43,217 bases of DNA, from contig NZ_JAPSLK010000007.1 in assembly GCF_031180885.1 (NCBI RefSeq), forward strand, positions 1 to 43,217. The letters are read 5' to 3'. Below the pieces are notes generated by a model that was not told where the DNA came from, did no database searches, and saw only the letters and a program-made list of their open reading frames with translations. This stretch comes from Saccharothrix sp. (GTDB lineage: Bacteria; Actinomycetota; Actinomycetes; Mycobacteriales; Pseudonocardiaceae). Below, piece by piece: positions 16,789 through 23,472 of the stretch. Position numbers and translations under genes: made by a program. The number at the start of each line of letters is the position of its first letter. Positions within the stretch are counted from its first letter, which is position 1.

Positions 16789-18290
16789 AGCAGCCCTCCT
16801 CGTTGCCTGGGCAGCCCGATCCCCACCGGGAGCACCGCGACGACGAACGTCGAGTCCTGTGCGAGGTCCAGCCGCAGCAGCCGGAACCGGCCGGAGGCGT
16901 CGTTCTCCAGGCGCGCCGCGTGGTCTTCGACGTTCCAGGTGCTGGGCACGGTGACCGAGGCGGCGACGGTGAACCGCACGACCGAGTGGCCGGCGGCGAC
17001 GGCGCGTTCCTGGGCCAGCGCGCCGCCGGCTTCACGCTCGTCCATCGCCGTGGTGTTGAACCCCTTGCTGTGTTTCCAGTCGGTCATCACGTTGGCGCGG
17101 TAGCGGTTGCCGCGGACGGCACGCTGCGCGCGGCGGGCGTCCATCACCTCGTAGTGGATGGCCAGGGTGCGCCGCTCCCCCGCGGTCCGCACCGCCAGCA
17201 GGGGCCCGAGTGAGCCGAAGACGGTGCCCGCCTCGGGCATCAGCGCGGTGTAGGAGACGGTGGTGAACCCGTCGTGGGTGTAGGACCTCGCCGCCGGCGG
17301 AGGTGCCGCGGTGGGTCCGGCGGCCGCCATCTCCAGCCCGCGGCCTCCGGTGCCGCGTTCGTGGGCGGTCGCGAGCACCGCGCGCGCAGCCGGGTTGAAT
17401 CCGGTGCGCAGTGCTTCGGCCATCCCCGGGCCGTCCAGCCATTCGACTGAGCGTGCACCGAGCGCCTTGAGTGGGTCCTCGAGTCCGTCGAGCACCCGGT
17501 AGAGCGCCATCGCCCGACCGGCGACACCGCCGCCCGCCGCCACGGCGGGCTTGCGGAGTTTGGCCTCGGGGCCGGAGACGGTGACGAACACTTCGTGCCG
17601 GACCGAGACGTTGCCGATCGTGAGGTCAAGCTCGTCGGTGGCCTGACGGGCCAGCGGCGGAGCGTCGCGCACCTCGTGATCGCTGCGCCACACCTCGTAC
17701 TCGGTGCCGTCGTCGGGGACCGTGCGCACGAGCAGGCTCATCCGGTCCACGACCTCACGGTGCCCCAGCGACAGCAAGAGGATGCCCAGCCGGTGGGCCA
17801 GGCGTTCGCACTGCTCGTCGGACAGCATTCCCACGCCGGAGTGGGTGAGTCTCGCGGTCGCTCCCCAGCGCCCGTCGCCGGTGTCGTGGATCAGGCACAC
17901 CCGGCCGGCGTCCTTGAACTGCGGCCCGTCCGGGAAGCTCACGCGTTGGAGCACGCCGGGGAGGTCGGGCTCGCTGGGGTCGACCGGGGCGCCGGCGGCG
18001 GCCTTGGACTGCCAACGCGACCATCCGGTGAGAACCCCGAATTGGTGGAGCGTCAGGTGCAGCAACCACCGCAGCGCCGGTCGACCACGGACCGGCACCA
18101 CGACCAGCGCGCCGATCGTGCCGCAGACGAGCAGCAGTACCGCTGCATCGGCGAAGCGCCCGCTGGAGACCGCCCACAGCACCGGCACCGCCAGCGCGAT
18201 GCAGACCAGCGCCTGAACCGGGGTCAGCCCCATGATCCAGCCCGCGTGTTCGCGCCTGCTGAGGCCACGGTAGATCCGAGGGGCCGTCAT
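16785..18290 (-). CDS. SCO6880-family transfer protein (PrgI-like N-terminus)
   Basis: A 501-residue protein with two N-terminal transmembrane helices (about 23-41 and 47-67: LVCIALAVPVLWAVSS, AVLLLVCGTIGALVVVPV), the PrgI/VirB3-like layout, followed by a long soluble region. The pattern (YRGLSRREHAGWIMGL at the start, a central CLIHDTGDGRWGATARLTHS, LLSDEQCERLAHRLGILLLS) matches the SCO6880 family of actinobacterial transfer clusters. I infer it combines the VirB3 membrane part with the N-terminal half of VirB4, working with the ATPase downstream. The coding frame overlaps the genes on both sides by 4 bases. Confidence 0.8.
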   Translation of the reverse strand: MTAPRIYRGLSRREHAGWIMGLTPVQALVCIALAVPVLWAVSSGRFADAAVLLLVCGTIGALVVVPVRGRPALRWLLHLTLHQFGVLTGWSRWQSKAAAGAPVDPSEPDLPGVLQRVSFPDGPQFKDAGRVCLIHDTGDGRWGATARLTHSGVGMLSDEQCERLAHRLGILLLSLGHREVVDRMSLLVRTVPDDGTEYEVWRSDHEVRDAPPLARQATDELDLTIGNVSVRHEVFVTVSGPEAKLRKPAVAAGGGVAGRAMALYRVLDGLEDPLKALGARSVEWLDGPGMAEALRTGFNPAARAVLATAHERGTGGRGLEMAAAGPTAAPPPAARSYTHDGFTTVSYTALMPEAGTVFGSLGPLLAVRTAGERRTLAIHYEVMDARRAQRAVRGNRYRANVMTDWKHSKGFNTTAMDEREAGGALAQERAVAAGHSVVRFTVAASVTVPSTWNVEDHAARLENDASGRFRLLRLDLAQDSTFVVAVLPVGIGLPRQRGGLL

Positions 18291-19552
18291 GCGATCACCG
18301 CCGCATCCCCCGCTTCGGGCGTGGCTCCGCCCTCGTCGCTGTCGTTGCTGTCGTCGCTGTAGGAGCCGGTCGGTCCGGTGTGGACACTGGACGACACGAC
18401 GCGTCCACGGTTGGCGGGTGATCCTGGCGGCGGATCGTCGTGACCAAAGTCGTCGTCGCCGCTGCTGCTGCCGGGGTCCCAGCGGCGGGAATCCTGGTCG
18501 CCGTCGTCAGCGGGATGACCTCCGTCATGGCCCACGCCGGACTCGTCCATGGAGTCCTCGGCGTAATCGGCGATCGCGTCGTCGAACCGAGCGGTGTTGG
18601 CGTCCTCGATCGCCCCGCCGCCCCCACGTCCACCGACCGCGCTGGCGGCCATGACGGCCGGATTGTTCGGGCCGTAGGAGGTCACGCCGCGCCCGGCCAG
18701 GGTGTCGCGGAACGCCGCGCCGGGATCGCTGTTGGGGTCGACGAAAGCGAACAGCCTGAACAGGACGAACGGGCAGAACAACGAGATGAGCAGCACGCCC
18801 ACACCGGCCAGCAGTCCGGACAGCCCCTCGGCGCCGCCGGAGATCGCCACACCGAGCACGAGGGCGAGTGCGAGCACCGGTTTCATGGCGACGCAGGCCA
18901 GCAGCCAGCGGCAGGTCGACCAGAACCAGTGTGCCGTGATGTTGGCGAGCAACCCGGCTGCGGTCACGGGCACCGTGGCCGCCAGGAGGTGGATCGCGGC
19001 CTCACGGAACAGCATTTCGAGGGTGTAGCCGATCGCCGCCGGGATCACTCCGATGAGGGCGCAGATGCCCAGCACGACGGCCTTCACGCCATCGACGGCA
19101 CCGTCGCCGAAGCTGGTGTGCTCGAGTGCGTCGGCGAAGTTCTTGGACTGGAGCCCGTACTCGAGGATGCCGCTGGTGAGCCCGTCGACCGCGGCGAGGA
19201 AAGCGGCGACCACGCCGACCGTCACCGCCAAGGCGATGCCGTACTGCACTGGGCCGCCCACCAGGCGCATGAAGCCACGTCCGCCTCGGACGTTGGTCAG
19301 CACCAACTGCCAGAAGAACAGGCCGATTGCCATCGTTCCGCCGATCCACAGCATCAACGGCCACAGAACGGCGATCGGACCAGATCGCGTGTCGACGGTG
19401 AAGACGGAGAACCGGTCGGCCAGTCCGAAGCCACCACGCAGGACGAGAAGGCTCGCATCCCAGATGGCCCGCATGGCGACGTCGAACCCAGAGGCGATCA
19501 TGGCCAACAGCTCGGCGCCCATCGCGTCGCCGAGGTCGCTGAACGGCGGCAT
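18287..19552 (-). CDS. VirB6/TrbL-like polytopic membrane protein
   Basis: A 421-residue protein with about seven hydrophobic helices between residues 45 and 280 (for example VLWPLMLWIGGTMAIGLFFW, IALAVTVGVVAAFLAAV, VLGICALIGVIPAAIGY, LLISLFCPFVLFRLFAFV). A long, hydrophilic Gly/Asp/Ser-rich tail covers residues 330-421. Topology and place in the operon fit the inner-membrane channel component VirB6/TrbL. The acidic disordered tail is typical of actinobacterial versions. The start overlaps the preceding gene's TAG stop closely, so translation is coupled. Confidence 0.75.
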   Translation of the reverse strand: MPPFSDLGDAMGAELLAMIASGFDVAMRAIWDASLLVLRGGFGLADRFSVFTVDTRSGPIAVLWPLMLWIGGTMAIGLFFWQLVLTNVRGGRGFMRLVGGPVQYGIALAVTVGVVAAFLAAVDGLTSGILEYGLQSKNFADALEHTSFGDGAVDGVKAVVLGICALIGVIPAAIGYTLEMLFREAAIHLLAATVPVTAAGLLANITAHWFWSTCRWLLACVAMKPVLALALVLGVAISGGAEGLSGLLAGVGVLLISLFCPFVLFRLFAFVDPNSDPGAAFRDTLAGRGVTSYGPNNPAVMAASAVGGRGGGGAIEDANTARFDDAIADYAEDSMDESGVGHDGGHPADDGDQDSRRWDPGSSSGDDDFGHDDPPPGSPANRGRVVSSSVHTGPTGSYSDDSNDSDEGGATPEAGDAAVIA

Positions 19553-20374
19553 CTACACCAGCTCCCGGTAGCCGGCTTTCACCGCGTCCGGGCTGCCCGG
19601 CCACGCACTCGGTGCCGGGGCGGCCAAGGTGCCGGAGGCGATGCGCCACTGTGACCCGGTCCAGCGCATCGCCTGGCAGTCGCCGATGCCTCGGCTGGTG
19701 ACCTGGCCGTTGATGCTGACGGAGAACTGGCCGAGCACGCACGCCACGACGTAGCGTCCGCCTGATGCGGTGCCTTTGACCTGGCCGTGGGTGATCTCGT
19801 AGGTCGCGGTGAGTCCGGGAACCGAGCCGCTGGTGGGCAACTGCGCCCTCGAGCGCAGGCTGGTCAGCAGTGACCAGAGTCCGGTGGCCTTGGGGTCGGG
19901 CGCGCCTGGCTCCGCGCTCTCCCGGTAGCCGCGGGCGTAGACCTCGGGGTCGGCCGTCGACATCGTGGTCTCGTCCAGCGCCTTGAGCTGGCCAAGCGCA
20001 CCTGCAGGCGTGTCGGGGAAGCCTCCGGGCACCCACTGGCCGATCGTGGTGGTCGGCTTCGGCACCTCGATCGGCGGTCCTGCTGTCCAGGCGGTCAAGG
20101 CCTGGGGCTCCGCCGCCTGCGCGGGCAACGCCAGCATCCGCTTGGCTGCGAGGGCGTGCTCCTCGTCAGTGCTCCCTCCGGTCGCCGATGTTGGCGCGGA
20201 GGGCTTCGCGTTGGTGTCCGGTGGTGCGGCCGACGTCGCTGTCGGAGCGGTGACGTTGTGGGAGACCACCACGGCTACCACGGAGCCGACGAGCGCGAGC
20301 GCGACGACCACCACTGTCAGTGTCAGTCCGGCCCGTTTGCGGGCCTCGTTCTCTGTCGAGGCCCCGGCCATCAT
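19553..20374 (-). CDS. VirB8/TcpC-like anchored transfer protein
   Basis: A 273-residue protein. One transmembrane helix at about residues 17-38 (LTLTVVVVALALVGSVVAVVV) is followed by a Thr/Ser/Pro linker and a globular extracytoplasmic domain. That domain has helices early (GALGQLKALDETTMSTADPE) and strands late (YEITHGQVKGTASGGRYVV, FSVSINGQVTSRG), an order compatible with the NTF2-like fold of VirB8 and TcpC. The role is inferred from topology and operon position, not from a clear motif. The chosen ATG (20374) overlaps the stop of the preceding pilin-like gene by 4 bases. Confidence 0.65.
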   Translation of the reverse strand: MMAGASTENEARKRAGLTLTVVVVALALVGSVVAVVVSHNVTAPTATSAAPPDTNAKPSAPTSATGGSTDEEHALAAKRMLALPAQAAEPQALTAWTAGPPIEVPKPTTTIGQWVPGGFPDTPAGALGQLKALDETTMSTADPEVYARGYRESAEPGAPDPKATGLWSLLTSLRSRAQLPTSGSVPGLTATYEITHGQVKGTASGGRYVVACVLGQFSVSINGQVTSRGIGDCQAMRWTGSQWRIASGTLAAPAPSAWPGSPDAVKAGYRELV

Positions 20375-20664
20375 CGGCCCCCGGAGAAGTGGTTGATGAG
20401 CTGCGGGCCGATCGTGTAGAGCAGGCCGCCTGCAACGGCGCACAGCATCATGATCACGCCGATGCGGCCGGCACGGTGGTGGTCGACCCAGCGTCCACCT
20501 GCCCACACCAGCAGGCCCACGAAGAAACCCACCACCAGGGCGGCTCCGGCGCCCCACTTGGCGTTGCCGAGCACTTCCAGGATCTTCTCGTTGCCAGGAG
20601 GCGCGACCGGCGCCGGATTCGGGATCTGGGCGAGGAACAACACGGCGTCGAGGTGCTCGATCAC
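20371..20664 (-). CDS. Small two-helix membrane protein (pilin/VirB2-like)
   Basis: A 97-residue protein: a short hydrophobic N-terminus, then two transmembrane helices (GAGAALVVGFFVGLLVWAGG at about 38-57 and IGVIMMLCAVAGGLLYTIG at about 68-86) with a basic loop (RWVDHHRAGR) between them. Size and topology resemble VirB2-type pilins and the small membrane subunits found at this point in actinobacterial transfer operons. No signal cleavage site is obvious. The gene overlaps both neighbours by 4 bases. Confidence 0.65.
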   Translation of the reverse strand: MIEHLDAVLFLAQIPNPAPVAPPGNEKILEVLGNAKWGAGAALVVGFFVGLLVWAGGRWVDHHRAGRIGVIMMLCAVAGGLLYTIGPQLINHFSGGR

Positions 20665-21806
20665 GAGTGCCCCCTCGTACTCGCGCGCGGGCCCTTACGG
20701 GCGGTGCCCGGTAACACGCCCCAGCGGCGCAGCATCGGCGTGACCGCCTCCCGCAATCTGGCCGGCGTGACAGCGGCGGTGATTCCGGACGCGGCGAGGT
20801 CGCGGTCGTGGGGGACGAACACCGCGTCGCTGAGCAGGGTGTTCACGCGTCGCCCTGCCGCACCGGCGACACCACGGGGCCACCGCTTCGCCCCCATCAC
20901 CACGAGTTGTACGGGCGCGGACACCGCGGCGGAGGAGACCCAGCGGTCAAGCCGGGCGAGGACCTGCTCGGCGTGCAGCAGGGACGGGCGGCTGGGGCGC
21001 ACCACCAGCACCGGGCGAGGCTGCGGTGTGCCCCGTCGCAGCCACGTCCCGGCACCGGCGAGCGGGTGCGCCGTCACCCGCCAGGGATCGTGGCCGAGGT
21101 CGACCACGGTGGCATCCAGGGGAAGCGGCGGCCGCCAGAACTTCGGCGGCGGCACCATCCCCGGTGCGACGACCGACAGGCTGGTCTCCAGTCGCGCCAA
21201 CAACGCCTGCGCCCGCCAGGAAAAGCGGATGTGCACCTGCGGGTGCGGACTGACCAGCCATGGGCCGTCCGACCGGGCTGCCGTGGCCAACCCTGACCGC
21301 GGCGGATCGGCTGGATCGACCAACAGGACACGCAGGTTCCCGAGCTGGAGCACGTCGGCCAGCAGCGCCGCCAGCACCGAGGCACCTGCACCGGGTGAAC
21401 CAGCCACAACAGGGATGACCGTGCCGAACCCGCTCCAGTCCACCGGTGTGGTGGCGGTAGGCGGCAGTCCTTGGCGCTGGATGGCCGCCGCGGCGGCTCC
21501 TACTTCGGCCGCCACGACCTGCGCCGCTCCGCCATCGACGGCACCGCCACTCGGGGTGTGCTGTGCATGTGCCGGTTCCTCAGTGACGGCGGCGAGCATC
21601 CCGGCCTCCACTGCGGCGTCCGCATCGGCGACCGGGAGGTGCGGCCAGGCTTGCCGAGCAGCCCGCGCGAGTTGGGCTTCGAGAGACCCCGCGCCTTCGG
21701 CTCCGGCCGACTCACCGGTCGGTGTCCGGGCCGGGTCGAAGGACGGTGCGACCGCAGTACCCCCGGACCCGTCGTGTCCGGAGAAGTCCTTCTCCCTTAC
21801 GGCCAT
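20661..21806 (-). CDS. ParA/MinD-like protein with degenerate P-loop
   Basis: A 381-residue protein, the first gene of the transfer operon; GGAGG lies 8 bases before the ATG. Residues 1-125 are low-complexity and Ala-rich. From about 128 a MinD/ParA-like fold is visible: VIPVVAGSPGAGASVLAALL, then LRVLLVDPADPPRSGL (Walker A-prime-like D164), ATVVDLGHDPWRV and VLVVRPSRPSLLHAEQVL. In the P-loop (136-143, GSPGAGAS) the lysine that should follow the third glycine is alanine (A142), so normal ATP hydrolysis is doubtful. It may act as a scaffold that positions the secretion complex. Homologues next to actinobacterial transfer genes often have such Ala-rich extensions. Confidence 0.65.
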   Translation of the reverse strand: MAVREKDFSGHDGSGGTAVAPSFDPARTPTGESAGAEGAGSLEAQLARAARQAWPHLPVADADAAVEAGMLAAVTEEPAHAQHTPSGGAVDGGAAQVVAAEVGAAAAAIQRQGLPPTATTPVDWSGFGTVIPVVAGSPGAGASVLAALLADVLQLGNLRVLLVDPADPPRSGLATAARSDGPWLVSPHPQVHIRFSWRAQALLARLETSLSVVAPGMVPPPKFWRPPLPLDATVVDLGHDPWRVTAHPLAGAGTWLRRGTPQPRPVLVVRPSRPSLLHAEQVLARLDRWVSSAAVSAPVQLVVMGAKRWPRGVAGAAGRRVNTLLSDAVFVPHDRDLAASGITAAVTPARLREAVTPMLRRWGVLPGTARKGPRASTRGHS

Positions 21807-21953
21807 GTCCTTCTCCTCCCTGTCTTGCGCCGATGTCGCTGATCGAGGCGTGCAGGTGCGCAGATACGCGCGTAGGTGGTGCGGAATGGGCGATGGACAT
21901 CCAGTGCCCCGCCGGGTGCCGCCCTACCGGCCCCACAAGGGGACGTCCATATC

Positions 21954-22003
21954 AGTTGACATTTCCTAGGTTGAGGATATGCCTCGTTGCGAGGATGTCA
22001 ACT
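21954..22003. promoter_or_regulatory. Symmetric divergent promoter region for the transfer operon and its regulator
   Basis: AGTTGACAT (21954-21962) and its exact inverse ATGTCAACT (21995-22003) each contain a TTGACA -35 box pointing inwards. Sixteen bases on from each are -10-like hexamers: TATGCC at 21978-21983 on the plus strand and TATCCT at 21979-21974 on the minus strand, which overlap. Between them CCTCG-TTG-CGAGG (21982-21994) is a small inverted repeat. Rightward transcripts would lead to the EspR-like regulator, leftward ones to the transfer operon. The two promoters cannot be occupied together. Confidence 0.6.
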
Positions 22004-22099
22004 CATGTGGACGCCAGCTGGGCGATCACCTAGGGTTTGACCGAGGACGGTCGCCGGAGCGTCCGGGAACTTCCCGAACCGAAGAGGAGGCAGGCTGCC

Positions 22100-22558
22100 G
22101 TGGCGGAGGCACCCACGCTGGCAGAGGTCATCGACAAGCTCTTCAAGACGATCAAGCGGCCCAACGGTCGCGAGCATTCGATGGAAGAGGTCGCCAAGCG
22201 GTGTGCCGCCTGGCTGCGTGAGCGCGGCCAGGCCAAGTCGTTCTCGAAGGAGTACGTCCGCCAGCTTCGTTACGGCATCGCGACCAACCCGACCAAGTCG
22301 CACCTCGAGGCGCTTGCCGCGTTTTTCGAGGTCGATCCGGCGATCTTCTTCGACTCACAGAGGTCGCGACAGATCCAAGCCGACCTCGAACTGCTGGCGG
22401 CACTACGCGACGCCGACGTCCACGCGGTCGCGTTGCGCGCCCTCAGCCTCACGCCCGCTCACCGGGCGCAGGTACTCGACCTCATGCGCACCCTTCAAGC
22501 CCACCAAGCCGGCGACACCAGCGACGAGTCCCGTGCACGGGACTCCGAGTCGCCGTAG
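22100..22558 (+). CDS. EspR-like HTH regulator
   Basis: A 152-residue protein starting at GTG 22100, preceded by GAGGAGG. Residues about 5-85 form a Cro/C1-like HTH with long first helices (TLAEVIDKLFKTIKRPNGRE, then FSKEYVRQLRYGIATNPTKS, then LEALAAFFEVDPAIFFD). The second part (IQADLELLAALRDADVHAVA, then LSLTPAHRAQVLDLMRTLQA) aligns well with the dimerisation part of mycobacterial EspR, which binds DNA widely and controls a secretion system. It diverges from the transfer operon through overlapping promoters, so it most likely switches that operon and its own expression. Whether it bridges distant sites as EspR does is unknown. Confidence 0.75.
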   Translation: MAEAPTLAEVIDKLFKTIKRPNGREHSMEEVAKRCAAWLRERGQAKSFSKEYVRQLRYGIATNPTKSHLEALAAFFEVDPAIFFDSQRSRQIQADLELLAALRDADVHAVALRALSLTPAHRAQVLDLMRTLQAHQAGDTSDESRARDSESP

Positions 22559-22615
22559 CCGTGGACCGGCCAGTCAGACTGCAAATCCCGCCACAAGTTG
22601 GACGGCATCCGCGGG

Positions 22616-22966
22616 TCACTCCGGTTGCGAGCCCTCGGTGCAGTCGCCACGAAGCCTGGCCCACACGGGGCCGGTAGAGAACCGAGAGTCGTCGAGGCGA
22701 CGTAACGCACCAACCTTCACAAGATCAGTCGCGTAGCGATGTGCCGTTGCCTTGGGAAGCTCGGCCGCCTTGGAGATCTCGGTCAGTGTCATGGCACTGT
22801 CCACTATGAACAGCTGAAGTATCCTGAAGGTCCGCGCGACGACGCTGGAGTTCACGCTGATGTCGCCCTCGTCGCCACTGTCGGCCGGCGGACCGCTGTG
22901 GCGGCGCCCATCCCCGGAAGACACCTCGACCGACCAGAGGTTCGACAGTTCGCCACCCCGACTCAT
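22616..22966 (-). CDS. IclR-type HTH domain alone
   Basis: A 116-residue frame whose residues about 38-105 read as an IclR N-terminal winged helix (SSVVARTFRILQLF, then AMTLTEISKAAELPKATAHR, then GALRRLDDSRFSTGPVWARL). IclR proteins are normally about 250 residues with a ligand-binding domain, which is absent: the frame stops soon after the wing. It could be a truncated gene or a functional one-domain regulator. AGAGG sits only 3 bases before ATG 22966, so an internal start is possible. It is divergent from the STAND regulator. Confidence 0.6.
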   Translation of the reverse strand: MSRGGELSNLWSVEVSSGDGRRHSGPPADSGDEGDISVNSSVVARTFRILQLFIVDSAMTLTEISKAAELPKATAHRYATDLVKVGALRRLDDSRFSTGPVWARLRGDCTEGSQPE

Positions 22967-23239
22967 TGACCTCTACGCCCCCTTTTTTCTGTGCCAAAGC
23001 CTGCCCGAATTGCGACCGAAGACGAGATCAAACGCTCGCGATCGGCCTTCACCGGGCCTCCCTCATAGGCGGCCCGCCCACTGATGTTTTTGAACGTAAT
23101 CGATCGACAGCAACGCCCAACACCGTGCAAGACCGCAGTTTTGCGGGACACATACGACAGAATGCACCGTTCAACTACGGAGTTCAGCGGCGGTTGAAGG
23201 CGATCGAAGTACGTGGGCCCCGCAGTCCTGCCGACTGAC

Positions 23240-23268
23240 CCTACGTAGGCACCCCAATGTGCCTACGT
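23240..23268. promoter_or_regulatory. Inverted repeats upstream of the STAND regulator
   Basis: CCTACGTAGG (23240-23249) is a perfect palindrome that overlaps a 10-bp hairpin, ACGTAGGCAC, loop CCCAAT, GTGCCTACGT (23243-23268). The same ACGTAGGC core recurs before the P450 gene at 26005. The surrounding gap 22967-23472 holds no gene that I can support; otherwise only the promoter-like site at 23381 was noted. Confidence 0.5.
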
Positions 23269-23380
23269 GCACCACGCCAGCGAACATGACGCGGACAAGC
23301 CATACGAGACGCCGCGTGCGCAGATCGGGTGATCTTCACCCGTACTCCAAGAGACTGGCGTGTCAGGCGCCATCGCCTCA

Positions 23381-23403
23381 TATACTCACCGCAATCATGC
23401 GGT
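23381..23403 (+). promoter_or_regulatory. Possible promoter and operator of the STAND regulator
   Basis: TATACT (23381-23386) is a good -10 match in GC-rich DNA; no strong -35 is seen. Directly after it ACCGCA-ATCA-TGCGGT (23388-23403) is a 6-bp inverted repeat placed where a repressor would block initiation. The gene starts 70 bases downstream. Confidence 0.35.
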
Positions 23404-23472
23404 TACCACGTCTCCATTGGGTCATGACATGGGGACGGGCGTGATCAGGTTCAGGGGGCTGAGGGGGTTGCG

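Noticed and set aside
18440..19654. 404-codon plus-strand open frame opposite the VirB6-like gene
   Set aside because: His/Gly/Glu-rich shadow of a membrane protein; no start signal or motif.
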